In this document: positions 26,332-41,300 of the stretch, piece by piece | How positions within the stretch are numbered: position 1 is the first letter of the stretch | Layout: each line of letters begins with the position of its first letter | Assembly: GCF_024679245.1 (NCBI RefSeq) | Contig: NC_090172.1 | Span: 5,538,946 to 5,602,945 of the forward strand | Direction of reading: 5' to 3' | DNA length: 64,000 bases | From: Pseudorasbora parva | Taxonomy: Eukaryota > Chordata > Actinopteri > Cypriniformes > Gobionidae | Notes under the pieces: model-generated | The model's database searches: none | What the model saw: only the letters and a program-made list of their open reading frames with translations | What the model was told of the DNA's origin: nothing | Made by a program: the position numbers and the translations under genes

Positions 26332-29300
26332 CTGCAAAAATTCTTATAGTTGAGTCTCGATTGAAGTGAGGCTAATATGAGTTAAAGCAATCACTGTTTT
26401 GCTTTCTTTGCAAAATGTATGGTCAATCTCCAGAATTATAGTCCATTTACCTTAAACCCATATATAAAACAAAAAGCAATGTCTCTGAAACTCTACCTGT
26501 AAAATCCATCAGACTCACATATAAGTGGCCAAGGGAAATCAAGGACACTTCCTGTACTAAATGACAAATGTCAAAATCAATGGCTAATGTAAAAAGCACT
26601 TCAATGTTAAGTAATTCTGCCAGCCTGGGCAATAATTTCTCTCAAGAATATAACATTTTTATGGTCTATAATAACTTTTACAGCACGAGCTATATCAGTT
26701 TTCAAGAGTAGTAAGAAAGGGAAAATACCTTTGAAAAACACAAATCGGCCATCATGCCTTTCATACGCGGCATCAATGTCTCCCGGCAAACCCCTCCAGA
26801 AGTGTCCGATTGGCATCGGGTAGTTATCCAGCACTCTATTCCTCCTCACTCTCCAGAACCAGCGACCCTAAGGAAGCAATAAAAAAATTCAGAATCAGTG
26901 AACAGTTGATGATTGTTGTGAATTCATCCCACCGAGGTCAGATGTCATGACTAAAAACATAAACACATTGGAGAGCCGCTTTCTTGTAGAAACTGAAGTT
27001 TTACTTGTAATTAAAAATGACACTGACTTTATGTTTGATACTGAAAAGCTACTGCTTTAAAGCAATCTACTGTATGCTAAATAAACCTGACTTGACTGAA
27101 GTATCGAAAGAGCTGGTTCAAACTTCCACATCGCTAGGATCAGATGCTTTCTTAACAGCTGTTTTCTCACTGCTGTGTTTATTCTGCTATTGAGAGGAAA
27201 GCACACAGCACATATTTACATATTCATCTAAATGTCGCTCTCAGCAGTGTTGTTAGATAACAGTATACCCCTGCAAAGGTATATTCTTCTAAGAATGAAC
27301 TGCATATCAGGGGGCATATTACATAAATATCTTATCTTTAGAATCCTATCTTACCTGTTTGGTAAGGTAACCATGGCAATTTCAGTTAGGACCACATTTA
27401 GGACAAAGGCTATTATAGAATGACATTTCTTAAGTGCATAATCTTATCATGGATAGGAAATGGGTATTACAGAAGCATCCTAACTCTGCAAAAAAAATCC
27501 TAAAAGCTGTCTTAACTTTAGGACAACCCCACTGGTGTCCTAACTTTAAACCTTTTTGAAACCAGCGGTAAAAATCACAGAACAAAAATCCTTTTTTAAG
27601 AGAGCGTTACATGTATTAGATGAAGAGCAGTGACATTTTGATGGTGGAGAGACTTTTGGAGGACCCAGAGAATGTGCTGTGCTTTGATGATAAAGTACTC
27701 GTAAATAATTACAGACTCCCAGGACACATGATTTAGCAGTTAGTTGACAAATTGCGACCAACATTACAGAGACCAACGAGCCGTCACGGAGCATTGGCCT
27801 ACCAGTCATTCTTTACTGGCATAAAGTTGCTTTGACGCTGGACGTTCGATATTCGCAAATTTAAGTACTGTCTCTAAAGTTACATATGCCATTGGTATAC
27901 CTACACATTTCTAACTTTAATAGCATTTGAACGGAATATGTAAAAGGTGTGCATCATAGCTGAGACCTAGATGAACACTTTACAGTTAGTTTTGACACTG
28001 TAAGTCATTCCATTCAAATGCTATTGAAGTTAGAAATGTATACCAATGTTGTATGTAACTACATTGTCTTTGGTCTTTACATTTGCGAATATCAAACGTT
28101 TTTGTATACTTTTTTTTGTTGTTGCATAAAACAGGGTTTAACTTTTCAATGGAGCTTATCAAAATTTACATTTCTGCCGCACTGGAATTAAAAGCATGCC
28201 GTTGTTTCTCCATTTTGATTTTAGGTTTACCCATAGGATTTACCTCATAGACTGTGGTTTACCTCAGAAGCAGTTTGCGTGCTGTTGGTTGCTTGGTAAC
28301 AGACCTGACATTTGATTACCGAACTCGATTGAGCAGTTTAAGGTTTCTTAACTACAGATAAGATGATTTTGTAAGATAGGATAAGAATCCTAAATCAAGT
28401 TAAGATTTGCTTCTGTAATACGAAATTGTGAAAGATCCTAAATGAACTTATCATATCTTAAATTAAGACCTAAGATAGAAAGTTTCTGTAATACGCCCCA
28501 GGGCCTTAAAGGTGCACTATGCAACTTTCCGTCCACTGGAGGGCCTCTATACAAAAAAAAAGGCGTAGTTTGATGACACCAAGTTTGAACGCAGCATCTT
28601 GGGACATGTGGTCTTCACCAGCCGGTGGAAAATAGGGCACGGGCAGAAATCATGTTCATGGATGCGGTTATTAACGTTACTGTAGTGTAAAGCAGAGCAG
28701 GACCGAGTGTTGTGGAGCTGAGCACGGCCGCTGGAGCGATTGTTAAACAAACACACGGCTCACGAGCACCGGGACTTTTATTATGACGGGACAGAACACA
28801 GTCGCCGGGCGCGCACACTATTTCTGCTTTTCCGGTCATGAGTATGAGGTTAAGCAGCTCTGTTTATCATATTAGATACATTTAAGTGTGTTTAAAATGA
28901 TGTAATGACATTACTCTGTGCGTTCGCTCGGCGCTGCTGTGACATGTTCACACTGCTATAAGTAAAGCGCTTCTGCAGAATAAAACAGGCGACTCCCTCA
29001 AACGCTGTGCTGACACGTCCCGGTCCTTAGTTAAAATAGCAATTTTCTCACAATTTACAAATAGGTGGAAATATTTGGGATATTGTAAGTAGGCCTACTC
29101 AACTGAACAAAATATATAACACTGGCCTAGTGGTTTTTGGATATTTTACTGCAAGAATACTACATTCTAGGCAGTAATAGTGATCATGTACATAAACTCA
29201 GTGTATCCTTTACGCACACTCTGGCTCTCCACCAGGACCTTCAGAATGTTCCAAACCAATCCCAAATTAAAACCAGAGCCGGGTCCGCGGCCAACACGCT

Positions 29301-32300
29301 CTAAATTTATCCTGCTTTCTCCCCACCCCTTCCTCAGCCCCAACACCTCATCACAAACAGACACACGTGCTTCTTGTTCTCGCATGGAGGAACACAATCT
29401 TGCATGAGTTAACTATTAGTATCGTTACATGAGCAAAGGCCTTCTTTCAAGAACCTGTGTTTGAGACATGTAGATAACTAGGGAGTGGTCCTTTACTCAA
29501 GGGCATCTGATTGTTGAGTAATGGATAACTTGACTACTGCGGCCAGCTAAACATTAACACCTGAAGAAGAAACGTATAAATATTTTCCAACAAACTGTGC
29601 TAAGGTGCAGCATGCTTACAGCTAGCCACATCTAGAAATAAAATTAACCATTGCAGTTACACCTTTGGATCTTTTTGATCCTTTTTAAATAAAATGACTG
29701 ATATTACATGATTTGAATTAAAATCATGTTTTTCAAGATCAATGTCATAATGGACTATGATAGCAATTGAGACAAAGACAATGCAAGTACATTTTGAAGT
29801 CAATCAGACCAACAGTTCGAGCTAGTTTCATGTTTTGTACAATTATAACCTTACATCTGGTTGATTTATTTTAAAGGGAATCATTTTCTTAGAATCCTGA
29901 ATCTTACCGAGTCCAATGATACCAAACGGAAAGGTTTTGCCTTATGGTTTGTGCAACATTGTGATTTAGCATTTAAAAAACTTTCACCAATAGCTTTAAA
30001 ACCATTTGTCCGATCAAGATGAAACCAAAGTAGGAAAATCAGAATCAAAACGGGTTGACTAAACATTAATGGCCAAATGTCAAAATTTGTAAAGTAAATG
30101 GCAAACAAAAATGCAATCAGAGTCGGGGTGGATCATTTTTATATGCTCATCAATACAAAAGTCTCCTAAACAAATGGAGATATTTTCACCAAATTTGACA
30201 TTCTTATGTATGGGGCACTCTGAGGACACACACAAAGGTGGTGGGACTTTTTGTTGGCCTGGTCTGAAGATGACCTGGTTCAATTTTCGTGAAAATTAGA
30301 GCAACATCTTAGGAGGAATTCAATTCAAAATGGTGGAAAAATTTGCACGATGGAAAATTACATCATAGGGTGCAATCGTTTTGAGCCAAAGAATCAGAGG
30401 AAAAAATGGGAAAAAGGCCTTACGGTTTAAAATGTATTAATATAAACATGAGTGCAACTTTGGACAGTTGGTGGCGCTACAGCGACTGAGTTAGACACTC
30501 CAAATTTGCTACAGTGACATTTCAGACTGTCTGCTATCTGTGTGCCAAATTTCACAACTTTTTAGCAAACGGTTCTATGAGCTGCCATAGACTTCCAGAG
30601 CGGAAGAAGAAGAAACAGAAGAATAATACTAAGAAGAACACCAACAAATACAAGTGGTGCATACGCACCTTCAGTGCTTGGCCCCTAATTAAAGTAACAA
30701 CATATTTACTATAACATTGACAATGACAATAAAGTATTTTTTGCTCACCACATCTATAAATAAAATTAAAATCTCACTTTACATTAAGGTGGCATTTAAA
30801 AACATGAATTACCTTGAACTAACAACGGAAAATAATTCTAAAGCATTCATTAACACATTTTATTCAGGATATTTTGCTCAGTAACCAGTGCACAAACATA
30901 TTTGCTAAATTACATAATTCGATTTTTTTTAAATAACCTAGTTAAAAAGCTTTTCTTATACATACTGTACATTTCTTCTAACTTTTCCAACAGCAAGACT
31001 AAAGCTAAATAATATGCTTTTTCATCTAATGGCAGAAAGAGAAAAAGATCATATGATGTTGTTTGCTCTTTTTTTTTTTTTTTTTTCTGAAAAAAAGAGC
31101 AGAATTAAAGAGACTCTGCCACAGAGAGCGCTTCTTTCATGCAAGAACAAATCACATGACATGATGTGACCACAAAACCGCAACTCCAGGGGCAGAGCAG
31201 ATGAAGTCTGATGTATCTCCTGATCAACTCCAGACTCCAAATACATGGTTCCTTTCCTCTTTATGGAGCTCTTCACCTTAACAAAGCCCGGCACTGGGGT
31301 TTTTACGACCCATTGCCTAACAAAGCCTGATTGAGAGCAGGCCGACCTCAGCAGGCCTCCATGTGTGTCAGGTCGTTCACCTGGAACTGCGACTGTTATT
31401 GTTTCACCGCTTGACCTGCTCTGATTCAGAAAGCACTACAGCGGCTGAGTGAATCTTACAAAGCCTGTCAAAAACATGTTTGGGACATATCATTTTCATT
31501 AGAATAATGCAGAGGAAAGCTTCTTTAGCTCACCTTAAAGACAAACATCTCTCCCCTGAGCATGGTGACTGTGTCGAAATTGCCCTCGCAGATGTTTGGG
31601 CCGTAGTGATCCGGGCGATCGGTGGTGCGAGGCCTGTCCGGCCGGCGAGGGGGCGCTCCGGGAGGGTTTTTAGGAGGCTGGGGATGGGTTGGTCGCCGAG
31701 GGGTCACTGTGGGGAGAGCCTGAGTGGGAGAACTGCCAGGGGGTCCTGCAAGGAAGAGAGGAAGAAACAAGCACAAATTACTTTCAGAGTTTATAACAAT
31801 AGCTCTTAGTTCAGTCTATGATAAATATAAAATTGATAGCTATACACACACTAGGGGTTGCACAGACTAGTCGACTAGTCAACTTTAATGCTCTGCCATG
31901 ACGCTTTATGATTGACGTCGACTAGTTCCTGATCATGGCCTATAGAGGGCGCAACAGGATAAGAAGTAATTTTTTACAGTCGTTTTCCAAAAGTTAAAAT
32001 GACAAATAAATGCATACTCTGAGAGCACGCCACATGATATGTTTGATTATACTACCTGGATGCTCAACATTGATTGGGTGAATGCACGTTGTAAACGGTT
32101 TATTGTACACGCAAGTAAATTGCGGCTATAAATTAATGTGCTGCTGCACTGTACATTTACATTTACATTTATGCATTTAGCAGACGCTTTTATCCAAAGC
32201 GATTTACAACTCAGGAGAACAGGAAGCGATCCGTCAAGAAGAGGCAACGAAACACAAAAAGTGCCCCAAATACCAAGATTTGTATACCGCTCAGAGTAGC

Positions 32301-35300
32301 AAAAACCAGAAAAGGGAAGAAGAAAGGAGAGATAGAGGAAGAAAGAGTTTTTTTTTTTTTTATGTAAGATGTAATGTCTGTACCACACACACACAGATAT
32401 ATTCAGTAGCATAGAAACTTATGCCGCGTCCCAATTCGCCTACTCATACTACGTCCTAAAAGTATGTACTCTTTTTGTGAAGAAAAAGTATATACTTTTG
32501 AGTGTGTAGCAGAAAAGTATGCAAGCTTCGGGACATACTACTTCGCCATCTTTAACGGACTCTTCGCTTAGTTACGTGCATCCCGTCACCGTTTATCTGC
32601 CCTGTCAATCATCGTCAGATTCGTCACAGTTCAAATCCTCCACATTCAGTTTAATCTCCTACCGTATCGGAGAGAAATGTAGCCGCTCGTTGATCTGCCA
32701 TTTGTGGGTCTTTAATGCAGAGACTCTCCTCATGTGTTTGCAGTTTAAATATAATGATGCATTTAAAAGTTAATGGCCAAACATGTCATTACAAAAGTTC
32801 ACAATGCTGCTGCGGGTGAAATATAATGTGGACAACACTGAATAAATATATTTTTGTCAGGTTAAAGCTACACTGTGTGATATTTTTCCCCATCTAGCGG
32901 TGAAAAGGTATATGACAAGCCAGTGATTATTAGTTTCTGTTCCTCTCAATTCCGATTTCGTTTTAACTCCTACGGTGGCCAATTTAGTCCAAGATTAACA
33001 AGGCTTCCAGTTCGACCTCATCCATGAGTGCCATCGAGTGTAAAAACGCGAAAAGCGAAGTTTGAATTTACGGGTATGTCCCTCTTTGGCTAATGTACTT
33101 TCAAGATGGAGGGGCAACATGGCGACCGGCATTCGAACCCCTCACCCGTATGTGTTTTCAACGGCATATTATAAACTTACGAGAATACTTTATTACTTGA
33201 AAGAAGTAAATATACATTAATGAGCACATATATTTTTGAAAGAACAAAGTGTTTTTAGCTAAGAATAAACTAAAAAAGTTACACATTGTAGCTTTAAATA
33301 TTGATAGTTGGTCACTCAAACCCCTTTATCTAAACTTCTCTACTTAACCGGCGGACTCGCACATCCGCCATGTTTGTAGTTTTTAACGCTTTTTGTCCGC
33401 GCTTGTAGTTCTAATCGAATCCCCATATGACCTTGCAGTGGGTTGTGGGCAATATCAGCCGTTTCAGTGCCCATCGATTCATACTTCGAATTCGGACCGG
33501 AAACAGTAAACCATCCGGGTACCTTTGGAATACTCTTTTCAACATACTATGATTTGGGACATACTAATTCTATTTTCGAATACTATTTAGGATGAATAGT
33601 ATGCGAATTGGGAGTGGGACACAGGGTTACTGTCAACACTGTTCTGTGATTTATCAATAAAATAGCTAAACAACTGAACGGTTCTAGCATTTATTTCTTG
33701 AGCCCTATTCGCACGGGACTAGTATTATCTGGGGACCTCTGGTGATTTGTAATAATTGCAGAGAATGTCAGTGATCTTAATCCTGTGTGAATCGGCAATG
33801 TCTGTAATTTGTAAAGTAAAAATTCCTCCGCAAATCACCTACCATATTTCGCTGAACACCGAGGTCCTGTGATAATAGTAGTCCTGTGTGCGAATCGACA
33901 TCTCTGGGATTTGGCCAGGATTAGGTGGATCATTTATAATTTTTGCAAGGTTTTTATTTCCTGTGCGCATTTCAATCTATATCTTTCATGAAGAATGGAG
34001 GCTGCATTCATAATGCGCACCGTTATGAATTCCAGTGTGGCCGTACAGATTACTTTCACTTTAGAATAAGTACCAATTTGGGAGATATCTTATTTAATGG
34101 TGTGTTTAATATTAATAAAAATACTATTCCTAATGAAAAACATAACAACAGAACAGCACAACGCTTAAATGGGCACTTTTACATTTAGCTTTGAAACTTA
34201 ATCTTCCGCCGTATATTGTCAGCTTCTCACTCCTGATAAATGAAATCTGACATCATATCACCGAGAGGATAATTTGCGGTGTAAAGTGAACACTACACAC
34301 CACCGCGTGTGTCGAAGCAGATCCAGAAGTCCCGTCTCTTCGCCTGCACAAAACGCCACCATGCAGCTTTTCTAACTTTTTTTTTTTTTTTTTTTTTTAG
34401 AAAACCTGTGGACTCGATGTCCTGACAGGCTGGACACAATAATTTTCCATGACAATGTTAAATAGCAATAGAAAAACTACCGAAAATACACTGATTCCAA
34501 CAGAATACCAAACTATTCTGCACTTAGCCAACGCAGAGCTTGGCACTCGACTCCCTCTCGTGATTTAATATGACGTAATGTTGAAAAAGCAGTGTTTTTT
34601 ACAAACAGCCAACAAAAGGGCCATTTTAAATCCTGCATTACCTTTTCATATGGCATTTTCATTCAAGGTTATATATTTATCTGGAATTTTGTTTTACCTG
34701 CAACATGCTCTTTAAGCTTAAATGACGAATGGGACACCCTACGGTCTTGTGCACATAAAAAAAGTGCACATAAAGTTTGCCATTTGGAACAGGGCCTTTA
34801 GCTCCAACTCCAATGAAACACAGCTGAACCAGCCAATCAAGGTCTTACTAGGCATACTAGAAACTTCCAGGAGGTGTGTTGAGGCAAGCTGGAACTAAAC
34901 TCTGCAGGACAGGACCAACTTTGGACACCCCTGGTATAGACTGATATGCATGTGCATGACGTCCTTGTTTCACAGAATCACATTTTTGTTGTTTACATGA
35001 ATACTGTTTTCAAAAGTTTGCATTTTCAGGCATCCAAAAATGCTGTTGTCGTGTAAATAAACGGCCAAAACGTGTGGAAACAGCCCCTGAGGCATGTAGA
35101 CATGGTCAAGACGATCTGCTTAAGTTAAAATTATTTAAGTGACTTTGAATGTGGCGTGGATGTTGCCAGAAATCAGTTCTCAAATTTCAGAAACTACTGC
35201 TCTACTGGGATTTTCATGCACAACCATCTCTAGGGTTTACAGAGAATGGTCCGAAAAAGAGAAAATATCCAGCGAGCGAATGGCTCAACAGGTTCAGCAT

Positions 35301-38300
35301 TTATATATATATATGCAACGGGTAATGATAATATAAAGAGACACCACTGAGAATTAATAGAGCCTGAATGCATTATGATATTTTTGGAAATAAAATGTGC
35401 TTGAAGATTGTCACAAGACTAAAAATCCCAATGGTTCTAAACCTAGGCTTCATGTTCTGCATGCAAAAATAACCTTTTTTCTTAATTGTTAAAAATAAGT
35501 ATGAGCAATTAGTGATGCTTGCCTTCACAAACACCAATAATGAGTCAAATGATTAATGAATTTGCCATGACATAAGCATGAGTTCGTTCTTCTAAAGTGG
35601 GAAAGGTTCTCCCTCCTAGCTGAAGCTCCCTCATGCAAAGCTTAAACAAACATTACTTAAGACTAGAATATATGTCAAAGGAACATGGCCAGGCCAAGGG
35701 CAAAGTAAACCAATCTACCACAAAAACAAACATTACAAACTTTACACCAAAAACTTGGATACCACTAACAATACTTACTGTAAAACAAAAAACGTCTTTA
35801 TAATAACTCCGGTCCATACTGAACCAGGAAACTAAACGTAATCTAAAGCTGTAAATCTATATTGTTCATAATCACTTTCTGCCAGATGATAAGGAGAACA
35901 ACAGAGAACGGGATCCGGAAAGAAATGCGCCAGACCAGAACAAATGTTGCACAACCGCGACACCATAGAGCTAGCACTAAACACTTGTTCTTGTTCAGAA
36001 CGGCCCACTTGATCAGAGATAATATAGGAACATCACAGGTGTCAGGTTACCGTAAATCTGCTGCACGCCACGGAGATCATCTTCAGGCAGCTCAAAGTTT
36101 TCCGTGTCCATCCACTGGTAGAAAGGAGCCATAATAGCCAAAGGATTATTGGAGTGCTCCAGTCCGAGGGCATGGCCCAGCTCATGTACGGCTACCAGGA
36201 ACAGATCATTACCTGCGGGAGACACGTATTAAATATCACAGGCTGTGGTATAAGAGAGAGATAATGGTCAGCAATGAGTAAAGAATGTCTGATACAGCAG
36301 CATTCGAATGGGGAGATCACAGCTGCACTTTATGGGCACTCTGGCTTGAGGACACATGATCCACTGCATATCAACTAGAACATTACATTTGCTGCAGTTA
36401 AGTGTCCACATTAAACAGAATCGCCACTGGTCTTGCAGGAGATAAGGAAGTGAATCTATATTTAGTTGTCTGTGTATATGGGCCGCTTTTCCACCATTGG
36501 GTCAAACCGTTCTCGTTCCATTCTGTGCCAATCCGACCCAGCTGGTATGGTCGTGGTTTCATTTTCCACTGTGGCTGATAATAGACATCTTTGGAATGTA
36601 ATGCAACTGCGTCAGTCGTTGCCTTGTTAAAGTTAGAGTTTACAAACCGTTTGGGATGTAAATAGTAACAGTGCTATATAGAATGAAAATATATTTCTGT
36701 TTAAAACTTGTGTTTACGTCGCTCAAAAACCACGTTTGGCCAATTACAGAGAAACTGGTAGCCAGTGACCAATCCTGAGCAGCAACATCACTACACACAC
36801 TATATCTGAACTGTTTGTAATCGTGACGTGCCAAACAAGCTGAAATATAACTGTAACCATTCCTTATCATTCTTGGTCTGTAACCATTTCTAAGTGCTCT
36901 TTACTGACATTGATGGTTCTATGAAGAACCTGGTACCATTCCATTGCACAAAAAGTTTCTAAGAGTGGACGACACTAGTGGATCACAAGTGGACGACACT
37001 AAATACAGGTGTAAACGGCTCTAAAGCGCTTCGAGCTTGTCCACTTTCGGCCACATCCAGAGGTAGTGGAAAACACATTGGACCGGATTGCTTTCGTAGT
37101 GTAGACGCTCATGTGGTCGAATGTGTTCAAACAGCCACAAAAGACCGTCTTCTCTCCGTCTACTGACCTAATGCAGAAACATTATGGGAAGAGCGCGAGC
37201 CAGACAGGATTTAAACTTTGACGGCTGGAAACCTAAGTTTGGTTTAAAGATGAAAAATTTACCAAACACAATGTTCTCTCCCCATTCCTGATTTCTAGCA
37301 CACATTCACAGTGCAGCCGTCAGATCAGAAACAAAAGTTTTTCGTTCGTTCATTTGTAAAGTGCATGAGCTTACTTCATCCATTAGATGGAGAGATCTGA
37401 CATTTACCCATCCATAGACCCTCCCCTCGAAGAAATCAGGACAGAAGTGGTTGAAAGTGGACAAACTAGACGGATTAAAACACCAGGTGTAAACGGGAAT
37501 GTGTCTCACTCGTCTACTTGTGATCAAATCGACCAAAAAGCATTTTAATACTAGGAGAACACATGGCTCTTTTTGTTCACTGAAAGGTTCCCTGTGGAAA
37601 ATGGTTATTTTTTTCTTTGCTGTGAAAACTTTTGGAACTTTTATTTTAAGAGTGTATGTTAATTCTTGCTTAGTGCTGAGAAGATGTGAAACTTAAATTT
37701 GCATGAAATGAAAATGGACTTCTTAATATATCTTCCTGATGTAAACAGTTCATCTGTGCACGCTATTCCAAATAAAAGTGTTTGTCTTTGTAATCTTTCA
37801 TCAAAATTACTCTGAAATTACTTTCCTTTTTGGCTGATGTCACCAAAGCTGCTAAAGCGTCAACCAATGAGAGCTATCAGATGTTTCAGGAAGGAAAGAA
37901 GTCCCAAAACAGACTGCAAACTCTATGAAACACGTTTAACTATCCAATCTACACTATGGTTTTTTTTTATTGAGGTTTCACTAAATGCATCACTTTAGAG
38001 AATTATTAACAGGTTTGCAAATGATGTTTCATTTTGACTTCATATTTAGTTTATTTTTTTGGTTTGATCCCCACAGATCCCTCTCTCATCATGCTTACTG
38101 AAGGCAAAGATGGGGAATAACACACTACAGATAAAATTATAATCAAGCACTTTACATGTGCTTTTTAGTCAACACATCATCAAAATAAGGGTTCTTATTT
38201 AAAGCAAGAATGATTCAAAAATGTGATTTAAAGTAAAACTTTAAATTTGAAATTATTACATTATTAAACTGCACTTTTTAAAAGTACATTTAAAAAAAAA

Positions 38301-41300
38301 TAAAACTGTCATGAAAGTGTACTCTCTGTAAGTGCACTTAAGTGGCATTTTATTTCATTATTTCTATATTATCTTTAAGTGCAGTTTTTAAAGAAATACA
38401 CTTTTAAGATTTGAAGTGTAATTAGGCACAGTATTTTTTTTACAAGGGTAGGCTTCTTTTCAATCGGAAATCATCATCATGTCCTGAATGGTACAGATTT
38501 GTAATACATAGTGAGTGTTCCTCTCACTCAGGCTTATTAGTTAATCTGAAAGGAGTTTGTGAATCAGTGCAGAACATTTGCATTTATCTGCACAGGATTT
38601 ATGGAAACACTTGCCATGACAGTGCACTCAGTGACTGATTTTAATCATGTTCCGTCTCCATTTTCAAGCTGTCGCAGTGATCTGTGACTCTGCGGGTGTA
38701 AATGGCTCTATGTGATTCTTAAATCCTGATTTTCAGGAGAGGGGAGGATGATTGACCGCTTTCCTTTAATACTGACTGTATGCATTATTAGCCAGTGTTA
38801 ATGCAGGCTGTATGAAGTCATCAGAAAGTAATGTTGCTTGTTCAAGGTTTCTTTCTTTTTTTTCTTTCAGAGAGGCAACATCATTAGGGTTAATAAGTGT
38901 GCAGATAAGAGAAGCACAGAACTGGTTGTCCTAATGCTTTCAGACAGTTCAATCAATGACGGCTTTCACAGACAAACACACTCGTCATTCAAAGCTGCTC
39001 TTGTCTGAGACCCGCGACTGTTAAAAGATGCAACTTCAGGGCAATAGGAGACATCTCTCCTCACAGCTGTGACACGGTGACCGAGACTTCAACTGAGGCG
39101 AACAATGACGATCCTGTAGCCAGACATTACATACCTATGGAAATGGCTCTGGAAAATCCTCGAGATTCCCTTTGAAGTTGCATGATGAGCTCTCTCAGTG
39201 AATGTTACAGTGTGTCAGCAATTAATCAAATGTGTCATGACGGAATGAATCCTTTAAACTGTTTGAAACACTACATCCCATTATTAACCTCTGGCCCATT
39301 TGAAGACAAAGAGGCTTATCCAAGTTACTTAAGGAAACAGGGACCATATTACAGCAACTTTTTATCTTAAAAGGGTCATGAACTGAGAAAGCAAATTTTC
39401 CTTGAGCTTTTGACACATAAGAGGTCATCATACTATAAAAATATCCTGTAAGTTTCAGAGCTGAAAACTTCCTTGTTAGTCCAAAAACAGCTTGTATTGT
39501 AACCAAGCCCAGCAAACAACTCATTGTGGAAGGTCCCAATAGGTGAAAGACCGCCTCTGCATAAGAAGATCAACGCCTACTTCATCATCATACAATAAGG
39601 ACTCGACAGTAATGCCACAAAATGTAAGTAAATGCTAATTCTAATGCCTGATCTAGGACCAGTGATTTCTGATATGTAATGATTCATGTGCAGTCAGATG
39701 TTCTGTGTCTATGTGTCAGTAAATCAAAACCAAGGACTAAATGTTCAACTTCACAATGTTACTCTTCATTATAGGATGAAAATAATCAGTTATTTAAATT
39801 GCGATTCAATTATACATAGAAAGCGATCAAAAAACACTCCCTTTGCAAACTCTTTGCAAACTCAATCAAACATTGCAAGTTTATCAGTGACTGGGTTCTG
39901 GAATCGTGCCAAAACTCCCCGTGATAATCAACACATCTCTTATTTGCATTGTTTGAACTGTTCGTTATGATGAGAACATTCGTGAGAGAGCAGAAATCGG
40001 GTTGCTTCAACGCGCCCTTTCAGGCCACCATCTGGATATAATAACATAGATCTGAATATAACGCCATAGATCTAAATATATAATGCTATAGTCACTTTTT
40101 TTATGATTAGTTAACCTTAAGAGCTGTAATAGTAAAAACATGTTAAAAGTATTTGAGAGAGCTCCACATAGCTTTATAATACTAGCTATTTCATATTCAA
40201 AAATGTCAACCAATCACAGCAGTGGGCATTTCCAGAATCTACTTTAGGTAGACAGATCTAAATTCTCACACCAGACACACCCCTTCAAATACAGTGCTTA
40301 ATCAAAGCTAAAATCAGGGTAGAAAACATGTCTTTTATTTCTAAATTATGACAAGTTTTTAATGTAAAAATCACACTAACATTATAGGTGCACCCCAGGA
40401 AACATCATAAAACAATGCCGTTTATGACCCCTTTAAAGTCAGCATGAAGTTGTGATAGTCTTGGGAGGTATATTAAGTGAAGGTATATTAGAGGATAGTA
40501 AGTGAAACAAAAAAAATGTAGGGCAGGACTTGATTTTGTCCATGGGGAATTGATTGGATTATTGTGGTTAGCTATTGGTCAATTTCATGTGAGTGACAGT
40601 TTGCCCTGCCTATTAGAATGATTTCTGAAGGATCATGTGACACTGAAGACTGATGTAAGAGTAATGATGCTGATAATTCAGCTTCAGCTGATCACAGGAA
40701 TAAATTACATTTTACTATCTATTAAAGTGGAAAACCACATATTATGCGATATGTAAAGCACACAGGTCCTTCTGACTCACCTTGTAGGTTTTGCGAGCCA
40801 ATAGTCCATGGCTCGTCTGAGTCGAAGTGAGTATCTCCACCCATCCCCGGACCAGGGAAGTAAGCATGAGCCAGGAAACCCCCTTCTCCGTCAAATGGGG
40901 AACTGTCGCCATGGAACCCAGAGGCGAAGAAGATCATAATATCAGGTTCCTTCCGACGGCCGTATTTGACCTCAAAGAAAGGAATCTCATCGAATGTCAG
41001 CGGCGTCACTTTCTCCCACACTTTGAAGGCCCTTCGGATGGCCTCGTATGAGTTATACTCCCCGATCTTAGGTGTGTAGTTCTGAATACTGCATCCACGA
41101 CAAACACGGGAAGAACAGTGATGAATGAATGAATGAATGAATGAATGAATGAATGAATTAATTAATTAATTAATGAATTAATGAATTAATGAATTAATGA
41201 AATTATTTTATTTCGAGCAATATATAAGGACACATAACAAAGGCAATAAAGAAGCATTTTGATAAGTCAGTACAACAAGTTAAATTCATCATACTTTGAC

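Larger units (their letters stand above)
27309..28502 (+). mobile_element. PIF/Harbinger-like non-autonomous element
   Basis: The outer ends GGGGGCATATTACATAAA and (reverse complement) TGGGGCGTATTACAGAAAC are inverted repeats about 1.2 kb apart. The interior holds a remnant of a Harbinger-type transposase N-terminus at 27641-27811 and a separate palindrome at 27842-28099. The superfamily call rests on the protein remnant and was not confirmed by a target duplication. Confidence 0.6.

Noticed and set aside
28547..28839. CpG-rich block with two overlapping minus-strand frames in intron 6
   Set aside because: It resembled a possible exon or alternative promoter, but there is no recognisable protein or splice evidence, and it begins with a MITE end.
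31525..31809. Plus-strand open frame over mmp15 exon 6
   Set aside because: Antisense shadow of the GC-rich hinge exon.
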